Under the pieces are notes generated by a model. The model was not told the origin of the DNA and did not search any database. It saw only the letters and a list, made by a program, of their open reading frames with translations. The position numbers and the translations under genes were made by a program. From assembly GCA_024275315.1 (NCBI GenBank), contig JAJRZK010000017.1, forward strand, positions 1 to 64,000: 64,000 nt of DNA, written 5' to 3'. Positions within the stretch are counted from its first letter, which is position 1. Every line of letters begins with the position of its first letter. Of the stretch, positions 26,194 through 36,515 are shown in pieces. The stretch is from Nitrospirota bacterium (GTDB taxonomy: Bacteria; Nitrospinota_A; UBA7883).

Positions 26194-26607
26194 ATGGAAG
26201 CCAAAATCCTAATCGTTGATGACGAAATAGGGATAACTGATTCCCTCACCAGGTATTTTCGCCTTATGGGCTATAACGTGGACAGTTCCAACGACCCGCA
26301 GGAAGCTCTTAACCTTGTCCTCAAGGAAAACTACATGATTGTCATATCAGATATCATGATGCCCGGCATGTCGGGTATAGAACTGCTAAAGAAAATTAAA
26401 AAGTACAATGGCATGATACAAGTGATAATGATGACCGGTGTCGTGACGATTGAGAATGTTTTGTCCTGTCTTGGAGCCGGGGCGAACGAATGCATGCTCA
26501 AGCCGCTGGACAACCTTGAGAAGATAAAATGCGCTGTAGATGAAGCTATAGCGAAACTTACCAGGTGGGAAGAGCTCATAAAAACCATGATAAAGCGTAA
26601 AGCCTAG
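26194..26607 (+). CDS. single-domain response regulator 2
   Basis: This 137-residue receiver has VDDE, phospho-acceptor Asp in VISDIMMPGMSG, the Thr in MMTGVVT and the Lys in LKPLDN. Like regulator 1 it has no output domain and ends in a short helical tail (KLTRWEELIKTMIKRKA). The shared K-L-x-R-W in both tails suggests duplication. ACAGGAG precedes the ATG. cheA2 follows after 3 nt, so CheA2 is the likely donor. Confidence 0.9.
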   Translation: MEAKILIVDDEIGITDSLTRYFRLMGYNVDSSNDPQEALNLVLKENYMIVISDIMMPGMSGIELLKKIKKYNGMIQVIMMTGVVTIENVLSCLGAGANECMLKPLDNLEKIKCAVDEAIAKLTRWEELIKTMIKRKA

Positions 26608-26610
26608 CCG

Positions 26611-28620
26611 ATGGAAGAAATAGACCGCGAAATCCTCGTTGAGTTCATCAAGGAGACCATTGAGGAGCTTGATGGGCTCGACGCGAAGTTTATAGAGCTG
26701 GAGAACAACCCCAGCGACTCTGAGACCATAAACGCCATATTTCGAACGATGCACTCGATCAAGGGGTCCGCTTCGTTTTTCAACCTGAACCACATACGCA
26801 ACTTTTCCCATAAACTGGAAAATCTCCTGGACGAGCTTCGCAAAGGCGCCAGGAAAGTGACCAAGGACATTATCAACATCCTCCTGGAAGGGAAGGATTA
26901 TCTGGATGGAATGTTTGATCGCCTCGTCAACGGCGACATGGGCGTGGAGTTGTTTGAAAACGAAACTTCGCTTCTTGAAAAGGTGGACGGTATTCTTGCA
27001 ACCGAGGAGGAAAAGGAAGAAGTCAAGCCACACCATCTTTTTCATGAGTTGGACAAGATGCGCCATGACCTAGACGCCGAGGAAGTGATCAACAAGCCTT
27101 CTGTCGCCGGCATGCTCGAAATAATTGAGCGGCTACGTGAAGTCGTGCTGGGCCCTGAAGCTAAAGGGGAAAAAGACGCTCCCCCACTTGGCCAGCTTCT
27201 CGTGGAAGAAGGCGTGGTCACCTCGGATGATGTTTCCAACGCGCTTTCAAAACAGAAGAGGATAGGCGAAATTCTCATAGAGGAAGGCAAGGCCACCCCG
27301 GACGCCATAGCCAGGGCCGCCCAATTACAGGAAAAACAAAACAAGGAAATAAGCGAAGCCAAACGCGCCAAACCTGTGCCATCCTCTGCGGTAATGGGGA
27401 TCAAGAAGTCGATGAGAATAGAGGAGGAAAAGATCGACAACTTCATGGACGCCGTGGGTGAGCTGATAATAAACGCCGAAGTCTTCAACTATCTGCAGAA
27501 AAAACTTGAAACAGGACATGAAATTGAAAAGCTGGTGGCAGAGTTCAAGAACGCCAGCGTGGATTTTAGCGAGCTTATTTTCAACCTCCAGAAGGGATTG
27601 GCCGAGGTTCGCAAGGTTTCACTCAAGGGCATTTTTCAGAAAGTGCCTCGAATGGTCCGCGACCTGGCGGAAAAGATCGGCAAGGAGGTGGACGTGCAGG
27701 TGTCCGGCGAAGAGTTGCTTGTGGATAAAAGTCTTTATGAGCAGCTTGAAAGCCCACTGAACCATATCATAAGAAACGCCATAGACCATGGCGTCGAGCT
27801 ACCTGATGACCGCAAGGCCTCGGGGAAAAATCCCACCGGCAAAATCATTGTGTCGGCGGAGGAGGTTTCCGGAGATTTCGTCATCAGCATAATCGACGAC
27901 GGCAAGGGCATGGACGCGGAGACTCTCAAAGCAAAAGCTTTGGAAAAAGGTATAATCACTCCCCAGATGGCGGAGGTAATGTCAGACAAGGAAGCCTACA
28001 AGCTTATATTCGCTCCCGGTTTTTCCACCGCCGAGAAAGTAACCGATGTATCGGGCCGCGGCGTGGGAATGGATGTCGTCATGACAGCGTTAAAGGAGAT
28101 CAAGGGCAAAATCGACATCAACACGGAAGTTGGCAGAGGCACGGAGCTAATGATCTCCGTCCCCATGTCCACAACCTTGATAACCATATCCGGTCTCGTG
28201 GTGGCTGTCGGCAAGGAGCATTACATCGTCCCGATGGAATGGGTGCGAGAATCGATCAAACCCAGCCGGGAGCAAATAACCTCTGTCAAGCATCAGGGAG
28301 ACATTATCCAGATCAGGGAGCAAATCTACCCCCTGTTCAAGCTGTTTGAAGTGTTCGGTATCGTTCCTGCCAGCAAGGAGCCATGGGAGTCCGTGGTCAT
28401 GGTGATTGAAAAGGAAGATCAACAATGTTGCCTTGTGGTGGATGAAATTATCGAAGAGACACAAGTGGTATTAAAAGACCTGGGGGATATATTCAGCGGA
28501 ATTCCCGGCATTCTCGGCGGGGCCATTCTGGGTGACGGGAAGATCGGCCTTGTGATAAACATAGAAGGCATTTTAAATTCGATGAAAAATCGCTTTAACA
28601 CCATAAATCAAGAGGGTTGA
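26611..28620 (+). CDS. cheA: CheA-type histidine kinase 2 with MshEN-like linker
   Basis: This 669-residue CheA has an N-terminal Hpt (1-105) with His48 in MHSIKGSASF. Residues 192-240 carry two MshEN-like repeats (PLGQLLVEEGVVT... and RIGEILIEEGKAT...). The dimerization domain is near 265-330, and the HATPase has IIRNAIDHG, DDGKGMD and GRGVGMDVV. A CheW-like domain forms the C-terminus from about 510. Unlike CheA1 it lacks the duplicated N-terminal domains. It follows regulator 2 by 3 nt. Two distinct full CheA kinases in one operon suggest branched or cross-phosphorylating signalling. Confidence 0.94.
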   Translation: MEEIDREILVEFIKETIEELDGLDAKFIELENNPSDSETINAIFRTMHSIKGSASFFNLNHIRNFSHKLENLLDELRKGARKVTKDIINILLEGKDYLDGMFDRLVNGDMGVELFENETSLLEKVDGILATEEEKEEVKPHHLFHELDKMRHDLDAEEVINKPSVAGMLEIIERLREVVLGPEAKGEKDAPPLGQLLVEEGVVTSDDVSNALSKQKRIGEILIEEGKATPDAIARAAQLQEKQNKEISEAKRAKPVPSSAVMGIKKSMRIEEEKIDNFMDAVGELIINAEVFNYLQKKLETGHEIEKLVAEFKNASVDFSELIFNLQKGLAEVRKVSLKGIFQKVPRMVRDLAEKIGKEVDVQVSGEELLVDKSLYEQLESPLNHIIRNAIDHGVELPDDRKASGKNPTGKIIVSAEEVSGDFVISIIDDGKGMDAETLKAKALEKGIITPQMAEVMSDKEAYKLIFAPGFSTAEKVTDVSGRGVGMDVVMTALKEIKGKIDINTEVGRGTELMISVPMSTTLITISGLVVAVGKEHYIVPMEWVRESIKPSREQITSVKHQGDIIQIREQIYPLFKLFEVFGIVPASKEPWESVVMVIEKEDQQCCLVVDEIIEETQVVLKDLGDIFSGIPGILGGAILGDGKIGLVINIEGILNSMKNRFNTINQEG

Positions 28621-28623
28621 CCT

Positions 28624-30628
<2,005 letters not shown>

Positions 30629-30632
30629 TCCG

Positions 30633-31007
30633 ATGGATAAAAACGCGGGCGACAAAGCCAGGCGTAAATGCGCAAGGGTCGGGTTCGAAACCACCATCAG
30701 CCTGGAAGTTGGAGATAAAACATACAATTATGACCGCACTTACGACGTCAGCATGAACGGGATATTCGTCTCCACCGCCCAGCCTCTCGACCTTGGCGTT
30801 ACGGCCAGGTTTGTGATGAAACTTGCCGTGGGAATGAGAAACGAAGAGATCAAGGGGTCGTGTCTTGTCGTTCGAACCATCTCTTTTGATGACGGGCTTT
30901 CCGGAGAAACTCCAGGTCCCGGCATGGCGTTGAAATTTACTGACCTGGATGACGACTCCGGCGCCATGCTCTACCAGATTATTCGCCACAACCAGCCCGT
31001 TGAATAA
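30633..31007 (+). CDS. PilZ-domain protein at the end of the chemosensory operon
   Basis: This 124-residue single PilZ domain has RKCAR near residue 12 and DVSMNGIFV near residue 37, which together give the c-di-GMP signature R-x3-R...D-x-S-x2-G. The ATG at 30633 lies 4 nt after the cheB stop, so it belongs to the operon. With the MshEN-like linkers in both CheA proteins it makes a second possible point where c-di-GMP meets this pathway. The output target is not evident; flagellar motor braking or type IV pilus control are the usual options. Confidence 0.85.
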   Translation: MDKNAGDKARRKCARVGFETTISLEVGDKTYNYDRTYDVSMNGIFVSTAQPLDLGVTARFVMKLAVGMRNEEIKGSCLVVRTISFDDGLSGETPGPGMALKFTDLDDDSGAMLYQIIRHNQPVE

Positions 31008-31051
31008 TCCCTGGATCATTTGCAACTGATATTGCTGGCCATGCCTGATTT

Positions 31052-31095
31052 GCCAGCGCCTGTCATGCGGCAATCGGGCTCCCACTTGCGCTGGC
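31052..31095. repeat. inverted repeat in the PilZ-coaD gap
   Basis: The arms GCCAGCGC (31052-31059) and GCGCTGGC (31088-31095) are perfect 8-bp complements separated by 28 nt. No T-run follows. It could be an RNA hairpin that ends or separates the chemosensory transcript. Confidence 0.35.
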
Positions 31096-31153
31096 GGTCG
31101 TGATAAAGTAGATTGCATAATTCAGGCTGTCTTTATCGGATTATACGTATCCT

Positions 31154-31639
31154 ATGAAAATAAAAGCTGTTTACCCCGGATCCTTTGATCCGGTAACCTG
31201 CGGACACATAGACCTCATTCGCCGGGGGTCCGTGATCTTCAGCGAACTGGTTGTCGGTGTCGCAGACAACCCCCGCAAGAACCATCTTTTTACAACGGAA
31301 GAAAGGTTGGAGTTGATTATCGAGGCGACACACGACATTCCAAATGTTACGGTGGTTTCGTTCAAATCTTTACTGGTGGATTTTGCGGCGGGATCCGGGG
31401 CGAAAGTGATTTTGAAAGGATTAAGAGCGGTTTCGGATTTCGATTATGAGCTTCAAATGTCCCTGACAAACAGGCGCCTGGCCAGCGACATCGAGACGGT
31501 GTTTATGATGGCCAGCGAGGAACATTCTTTCGTTTCGTCCACGCTGATAAAGGAGATAGCGGAGCTGGGCGGAGAATTAAGCTCCATGGTGCCGGGTTTT
31601 GTTGAGAGGGCCTTAAAAAAACGCCTGCCGGGGCGATAA
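31154..31639 (+). CDS. coaD: phosphopantetheine adenylyltransferase
   Basis: CoaD makes dephospho-CoA from 4'-phosphopantetheine and ATP, the penultimate CoA step. The 161-residue product has the nucleotidyltransferase motif YPGSFDPVTCGHIDLIRRG, in which T/H-x-G-H is present as TCGH. The ILKGLRAVSDFDYE loop and the C-terminal SFVSSTLIKEIA also match the family. Length and sequence are typical for the bacterial hexameric enzyme. It starts a new unit after a 146-nt gap and is followed by an aminotransferase gene 34 nt on. Confidence 0.96.
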   Translation: MKIKAVYPGSFDPVTCGHIDLIRRGSVIFSELVVGVADNPRKNHLFTTEERLELIIEATHDIPNVTVVSFKSLLVDFAAGSGAKVILKGLRAVSDFDYELQMSLTNRRLASDIETVFMMASEEHSFVSSTLIKEIAELGGELSSMVPGFVERALKKRLPGR

Positions 31640-31673
31640 TATCGTATATGACCTTAAACATATTAGCGGAAAA

Positions 31674-32867
31674 ATGAAATTAGCCGATCGATTATCCAAA
31701 ATCAAGCCATCCCAAACCATGGAAATCACCGCAAAGGCCAAGGCCTTGAAGGCCGAGGGAATCGACATAGTCGGTTTCGGCGCCGGAGAGCCTGATTTTG
31801 ACACGCCGGATTTTGTCAAGGATGCGGCAAAAAAGGCGCTTGACGAGGGCAAGACAAAATATACGGACGCACCGGGGCTCCCGGAGCTTCGCGACACTCT
31901 GGTGGAGTATTACAGGCGGACGGAAAATCTGGAATACAGCCGCAAGGAAGCCATTTTTTCCATGGGAGGAAAGCATTCGCTATACAACATTTTCCAGGCT
32001 CTTTTATCTGATGGCGACCAGGTGATTATTCCATCTCCATACTGGGTGTCATACCCCGACCAGGTCCTGCTCGCCGGAGGAACACCGGTAATTTTGAAAA
32101 CCAGGGAAGAAGATGGATTCCGGTTTAAGCCGGAGGCGATAGAAAAGCTGATCACTTCCGACACAAAGGCTATAGTGGTGAATTCTCCCAGCAACCCTTC
32201 GGGGGCGGTGTACGACAACGCCACCCTGGCCGGCATTTGTGAAGTGGCTGTTAAGAGAAAAATTTTCGTGATCTGGGACGAGGTGTACAAGGATATATAT
32301 TATGGATCCGGCAGGCTCCGCTCCCTGCCCCGCTATAATTCCGAAGTAAAACCTTACACTCTTATTTGCGGCGGATTATCCAAGAATTTTTCCATGACCG
32401 GTTGGCGAATCGGGTGGACCTTGGGTGATGAAGCCGTGGTTAAGGCCATGAGCATGATACAGGGCCAATCAACGTCGAACCCTGTTTCGTTCGCTCAATA
32501 TGGGGCCATGGCCGCTTTGAAGAGGGGCCCCACACATATTGACGGGTGGCTGACACAGTTTCGGGCTCGAAAAGACGCGTTGCTTGAAGCGTTCAAGCGA
32601 ATCGATGGCATGAGCTGTGTGGAGCCTGAGGGAGCGTTTTATGTCTTCCCGAACATATCCGGCTGGTACGGTAAAAGCTGGGAGGGAAAGAAGCTGGAAA
32701 ACTGTTATGACGTAACGAAGTTTCTGCTGGAAAAGGCTCGTGTGGCGGTGGTTCCCGGTGACCCGTTCGGGCATCCTGATAACATCAGGATATCATACGC
32801 CCTCGGAATGGACGAGCTGGTTAAGGGGATAAAGCGGATCGACGTTGCGGTCAGAGAGCTGCAATAA
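31674..32867 (+). CDS. class I pyridoxal-phosphate aminotransferase (aspartate type)
   Basis: This 397-residue enzyme is of the aspartate aminotransferase Ib kind. It has FGAGEPDFDTP near the N-terminus and the substrate/PLP contacts NSPSNPSGAVY. The Schiff-base Lys lies in GGLSKNFSMTGWRIGW, and the substrate-carboxylate Arg lies near the C-terminus in NIRISYAL. Such enzymes interconvert aspartate and oxaloacetate and may serve prephenate transamination. The narrow specificity cannot be read. The peroxiredoxin gene follows after 20 nt in the same orientation. Confidence 0.92.
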   Translation: MKLADRLSKIKPSQTMEITAKAKALKAEGIDIVGFGAGEPDFDTPDFVKDAAKKALDEGKTKYTDAPGLPELRDTLVEYYRRTENLEYSRKEAIFSMGGKHSLYNIFQALLSDGDQVIIPSPYWVSYPDQVLLAGGTPVILKTREEDGFRFKPEAIEKLITSDTKAIVVNSPSNPSGAVYDNATLAGICEVAVKRKIFVIWDEVYKDIYYGSGRLRSLPRYNSEVKPYTLICGGLSKNFSMTGWRIGWTLGDEAVVKAMSMIQGQSTSNPVSFAQYGAMAALKRGPTHIDGWLTQFRARKDALLEAFKRIDGMSCVEPEGAFYVFPNISGWYGKSWEGKKLENCYDVTKFLLEKARVAVVPGDPFGHPDNIRISYALGMDELVKGIKRIDVAVRELQ

Positions 32868-32887
32868 GAAATTTCAGGAGGTTGGAG

Positions 32888-33340
32888 ATGATAAAAGAAG
32901 GTAACAAAGCGCCAGCGTTTGCACTCCTGGACCAGGATGGGGCAAAGAGGACTCTTAAGGAATTTGGCGGCAGAAAAGTTATCCTGTTTTTCTATCCAAA
33001 AGCCAACACCAGCGGGTGAACGACCGAGGCTACCGAGTTTCGGTCCGCCATAAAAGAATTCAGCAAACATAATGCGGTGATAGTGGGTGTCAGTCGCGAC
33101 AAGCCGGAAACCCAGAAAAAATGGGCCGAAAAACTCGATATCGAGTTTCCACTGCTTTCCGACCCCGAAGAGGCCGTGCATTTAAAATACGGAGCCTGGG
33201 GCGAGAAAAACATGTACGGCAAAAAAGTAACGGGCCCGGTCCGGTCCACAATAATAATAGACGAAAACGGCAAGGTAGCCAGGATATATAGAAATGTGAA
33301 AGCCGAAGGCCATGCGGCCAAGGTTTTAGCAAACCTTTAA
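32888..33340 (+). CDS. Bcp/PrxQ-type peroxiredoxin with in-frame TGA (probable selenocysteine)
   Basis: This 150-residue thiol-peroxidase-like protein reduces peroxides. The reading frame from ATG 32888 (AGGAGG upstream) to the stop at 33340 is open except for TGA at 33017-33019, codon 44. The context is FFYPKANTSG-[TGA]-TTEATEF, which aligns with the Bcp active site P-G-C-T-T-E; the TGA replaces the peroxidatic Cys. The frame continues with conserved Bcp features (VGVSRDKPETQKKW, FPLLSDPE, RSTIIIDENG). The protein contains no Cys at all, so no resolving Cys exists. A bSECIS-like hairpin follows the TGA. A nonsense mutation is the alternative, made unlikely by position and the intact downstream frame. 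Confidence 0.88.
33028..33049 (+). promoter_or_regulatory. bSECIS-like hairpin after the TGA codon
   Basis: Downstream of the TGA the RNA can fold GGC-(bulged U)-ACCGA-GUU-UCGGU-CC-GCC. This gives a 5-bp upper stem, a GUU loop 18-20 nt after the UGA, and a U bulge below. Bacterial SECIS elements bound by SelB have a GU-containing apical loop and a bulged U at similar distance. A competing stem, GACCGA (33022-33027) with TCGGTC (33040-33045), is also possible. Confidence 0.65.
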
Positions 33341-33376
33341 ACCCTGGTTTTGGCGTTCCCGCTGTCAACCGCCTGA

Positions 33377-33667
33377 TTATTTATAGCGGTATGTTATTCT
33401 GCCACGTGTAAGATCGTATGGGCTCAGTTCAAGACGGACCTTGTCGCCCGGCAGAATGCGGATAAAAAATTTCCTCATTTTGCCTGACACATGGGCGAGC
33501 ACCTTGAAATCGTTCTCAAGCGCCACCTTGAACATGGCGTTTGGCAGCGATTCCAGCACTGTGCCTTCAACCTCGACAGCTTTATCGCTGTTGACCTTTG
33601 AAGGCTCCGGATCTTTTCTGGCGGGTCTGCCTTTTTTTGTTCTTCTTCTGTGTTGCGGTTTTTTCAC
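33377..33667 (-). CDS. infA: translation initiation factor IF-1 with basic N-terminal extension
   Basis: The C-terminal 68 residues are a clear IF-1 OB-fold: [36 protein letters not shown] and [19 protein letters not shown]-1 occupies the 30S A site during initiation. Ahead of it lie about 28 extra residues rich in Lys/Arg/Pro ([17 protein letters not shown]...), so the product has 96 residues instead of about 72. The start is GTG at 33667 with only a weak AGGCG upstream, and no internal Met offers a shorter start. It is monocistronic and convergent with the peroxiredoxin gene. Confidence 0.88.
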   Translation of the reverse strand: MKKPQHRRRTKKGRPARKDPEPSKVNSDKAVEVEGTVLESLPNAMFKVALENDFKVLAHVSGKMRKFFIRILPGDKVRLELSPYDLTRGRITYRYK

Positions 33668-33902
33668 TATTGCGCCTGTTTAAATTTACGCCGCGCTTTT
33701 ATAGCTATCGGCTCAAAAGATGTTACCCTAAACCAAGACTGAAGTTAATTCAATGTTTATTAACAGCCACGAGATCCCGTGGATTGCCGCCTGGCTATTG
33801 ACGACACCAGGTTGAACAATATACGCGCATTGTCTTCAGTGTCAAAAACGCTGGAAGCGGCCGGTTAAATATAACAAACAAAGAGGGATACGATCTGGGC
33901 AT

Positions 33903-34268
33903 ATGATAATCAGCAAGTTTGTGACAGACGATGGTATAACGATTTTTCGCTTGAGCGGGAAGCTGATCTCATCATCGATTGAAAAACTAAAAGCCAGCCT
34001 CGACTCCGCCATGGACAACGAGGGCTTCAAGGTGGTTATAAATTGCAGAAACGTGAATATAGTTGACTCCAGCGTGGTTGGCTTGCTGATAAGCCGCGCC
34101 CGAATGATAAAAAAAAAGGGAGGTTATATCTGTTTCAGCGAACCGCAAGCCGCCATATCGAGACTGTTTGAGATTGTAGACATAGACAGGTGGCTGGACG
34201 TTTTCCCTTCAGAGGACGAGGCGATAGATTACATTCACTCCAAGTCCAACAGTAAAAACGAAAGTTGA
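33903..34268 (+). CDS. STAS-domain protein (anti-sigma antagonist type)
   Basis: This 121-residue STAS domain has GITIFRLSGKLISSSIEKL at the start and the phospho-acceptor region VNIVDSSVVGLLISRAR, where the Ser after Asp matches the SpoIIAA phosphorylation site. Such proteins bind or release an anti-sigma kinase partner. No RsbW-like kinase or PP2C phosphatase is next to it. Downstream is the convergent glnB. A role in a partner-switching pathway is inferred from the family only. Confidence 0.85.
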   Translation: MIISKFVTDDGITIFRLSGKLISSSIEKLKASLDSAMDNEGFKVVINCRNVNIVDSSVVGLLISRARMIKKKGGYICFSEPQAAISRLFEIVDIDRWLDVFPSEDEAIDYIHSKSNSKNES

Positions 34269-34303
34269 CAGGTCGCATGGCGACGCCATCGGAACATACC
34301 GGG

Positions 34304-34669
<366 letters not shown>

Positions 34670-34725
34670 TCAAGGGACATAGAATAACCGAAAGCAGGGT
34701 CGAGGTGAACGTTAATTTTGCATAT

Positions 34726-34802
34726 TGGCGCGCCCGGCAGGATTCGAACCTGCGGCCTTCGGAACCGGAATCCGACACTCTATCCAGCTGAGCTACGGGC
34801 GC
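34726..34802 (-). tRNA. tRNA-Arg (CCG)
   Basis: A cloverleaf on the minus strand has the acceptor stem GCGCCCG pairing with CGGGCGC. The anticodon stem TCGGA/TCCGA encloses a loop with CCG. A GTTCGAATC T-loop and encoded CCA are present. The tRNA reads CGG codons. Confidence 0.96.
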
Positions 34803-34847
34803 GCGACAATCCATCAATCATCCTCAGCACAGCGCCAGTTTGACACA

Positions 34848-34865
34848 ACAGCGCAATTGCGCTGT
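34848..34865. repeat. 18-bp perfect palindrome upstream of tRNA-Arg
   Basis: ACAGCGCAATTGCGCTGT is its own complement and lies 46 nt upstream of tRNA-Arg. Its right half extends to GCGCTGTGC, which is also complementary to a GCACAGCGC about 20 nt to the left (34828-34836). This makes nested inverted repeats. It could be an operator or a structured RNA after prmA. Confidence 0.5.
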
Positions 34866-35001
34866 GCGAGTCATCGGGATTACAGATTACAAGCCCGTAT
34901 GGCATGGTTAACAAAGGATTACAAAACCCATAACCGAAGCTTGAATCATATCAGCTTTTTTATGAATATTGAATCAATATCCCCTCCCCTGGAGGCGCTT
35001 T

Positions 35002-35862
35002 TTATTTCCGTTTGAGCGCCAGGGTAACCCACTCGTTTTCTGTAACTCTTTCAATCTCGTAAAAACCAGCGTTCCGATATGTGTCCAGGGCATGCCCGGC
35101 CTGGCGCAGTTGAAAACCGGATAGTATAATTGTTCCCCCCGCCACCAGCTTAGCTCCCAGCTCATCAGCCATTTGCGCCAGGCTGTCAAGGTATAGATTC
35201 GCCACGATGACATCGAAGAGCCCGTCAACACTTTCAACGCCACCGTTGAAAATCGAAACTATTGAGCCAACCTCGTTGAGCTCCACATTCCTAACGGCTG
35301 TGGGTACAACTGAAGGATCGATGTCAACGGCCACGATCTGCTCCGCCCCAAGCTTGGCGGAGACTATCGCCAATATTCCGGAGCCACAGCCGATATCGAG
35401 CGTTTTTGAGGCGTTATATTTTTCCAGCATCTGGACGCATCCGGCCGTGGTGGCGTGATGGCCGGAGCCAAACGCCATGCCGGGGTCCAGAATGACAGGG
35501 ATGCGACCCCGCGATGCGGCCGTTTTGCGCCACGTGGGTATTACCATAATTTTCTCTCCCAGGGGCTCCGGCTTGACAGACCTCCTCCATTTTGCCAGCC
35601 AGTCCGTGTCTGGCTCTATGGAGATGACGGGGCTGGCTATGGTCGTGAGCCTGAACATTAATCGAAGTTTTTGCAATACCGAATCGATCCTGTTGGCGGA
35701 AAACCTGGCTTGCTCGATATAGACCTGAAGGTCGGCGGACATATCGACGTTTTCCACAATTTCAACCGCCAGCCCCAACTCCTGCCCCAAAAGGCCCGCC
35801 ATATTTTCCAGTGTGACGCCGTCGGCTCTTTCGATACGAATGGCAACCTTAACCCAGTTCAT
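35002..35862 (-). CDS. prmA: ribosomal protein L11 methyltransferase
   Basis: PrmA trimethylates ribosomal protein L11 with S-adenosylmethionine. The 286-residue product has an N-terminal substrate domain and a Rossmann methyltransferase domain. The latter shows [14 protein letters not shown], the SAM-binding [23 protein letters not shown] and the active-site-like [13 protein letters not shown] here replaces the common N-I-L. Length and order match the family. The gene stands alone, transcribed toward tRNA-Arg, and diverges from the PRC-barrel gene. Confidence 0.93.
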   Translation of the reverse strand: MNWVKVAIRIERADGVTLENMAGLLGQELGLAVEIVENVDMSADLQVYIEQARFSANRIDSVLQKLRLMFRLTTIASPVISIEPDTDWLAKWRRSVKPEPLGEKIMVIPTWRKTAASRGRIPVILDPGMAFGSGHHATTAGCVQMLEKYNASKTLDIGCGSGILAIVSAKLGAEQIVAVDIDPSVVPTAVRNVELNEVGSIVSIFNGGVESVDGLFDVIVANLYLDSLAQMADELGAKLVAGGTIILSGFQLRQAGHALDTYRNAGFYEIERVTENEWVTLALKRK

Positions 35863-35966
35863 CTGTTCGCCCCTGATTTTTCGCGTGAGTTTTATAGATC
35901 CTTTTTTAGTAGTTTGATTTACGTGCCCGCTTCAATTAAAATTTAGTGTGGCTAGTAAAGACCCCG

Positions 35967-35996
35967 AATGGTTTTTTGCGCAGTCTGTAAACCATT
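35967..35996. repeat. inverted repeat in the prmA-PRC divergent gap
   Basis: AATGGTTT (35967-35974) and AAACCATT (35989-35996) are perfect 8-bp arms with a 14-nt spacer. It lies 55 nt before the PRC-barrel start and could be an operator. Confidence 0.35.
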
Positions 35997-36050
35997 AAAC
36001 TGGGATCGGAAAATCTTCCACAATGGCGATGACTAAATAGTGACACAACC

Positions 36051-36515
36051 ATGAGCCTGATTACCGCCTCGAGTATAAAATATGATCTTCTCGCCGCATA
36101 CCGGGTTGTAGGTTATTATATTTACGATTGCATGGACAAGGATGTGGCCGATATAAGGGACCTGCTGATAGATGACATCACGCGGGTTCCGCGGTATGCG
36201 ATTATCGAAATCGGCGGGATGATGTCGATCAAGGGGAAAAAATTGCTGATCCCCTGGGGCGCCCTGGAAAAAGGGAGCATGTCACGAATGGACATGAAAT
36301 GGCCATTAGAGCAGATAATCGGCGCTCCGGCCCCGTTTGTCGCAGAAAAGCCCAGCCGGGCCGAGGAAGAGAGTATCCACAGTTACTTCGGTGTGGAGCC
36401 ATATTGGCTTTATGAAAAAAATGTGACAGACGGAAAAACCGAAACTGTGACAAAACCACTGTTGGACGGTAAGCAAATCGAAAATCTGGTATTGGACAAG
36501 GATGACAAGCAGTAG
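36051..36515 (+). CDS. PRC-barrel domain protein
   Basis: This 154-residue protein begins with a PRC-barrel: LLAAYRVVGYYIYDCMDKDVADIRDLLIDD, then YAIIEIGGMMSIKGKKLLIPW. The C-terminal half (EEESIHSYFGVEPYW...) resembles the second part of photosynthetic-reaction-centre H-like and stress PRC proteins, but without the transmembrane helix. Its function is unknown; PRC barrels bind RNA-processing or redox partners in other settings. The last 14 nt overlap the start of the VKOR-DsbA gene, so the two are made together. Confidence 0.85.
   Translation: MSLITASSIKYDLLAAYRVVGYYIYDCMDKDVADIRDLLIDDITRVPRYAIIEIGGMMSIKGKKLLIPWGALEKGSMSRMDMKWPLEQIIGAPAPFVAEKPSRAEEESIHSYFGVEPYWLYEKNVTDGKTETVTKPLLDGKQIENLVLDKDDKQ

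Noticed and set aside
33017-33019. TGA in the peroxiredoxin gene as a simple nonsense mutation or sequencing error
   Set aside because: The codon sits exactly at the catalytic Cys position, the downstream frame is fully conserved, and a SECIS-like hairpin follows. Selenocysteine explains all three.
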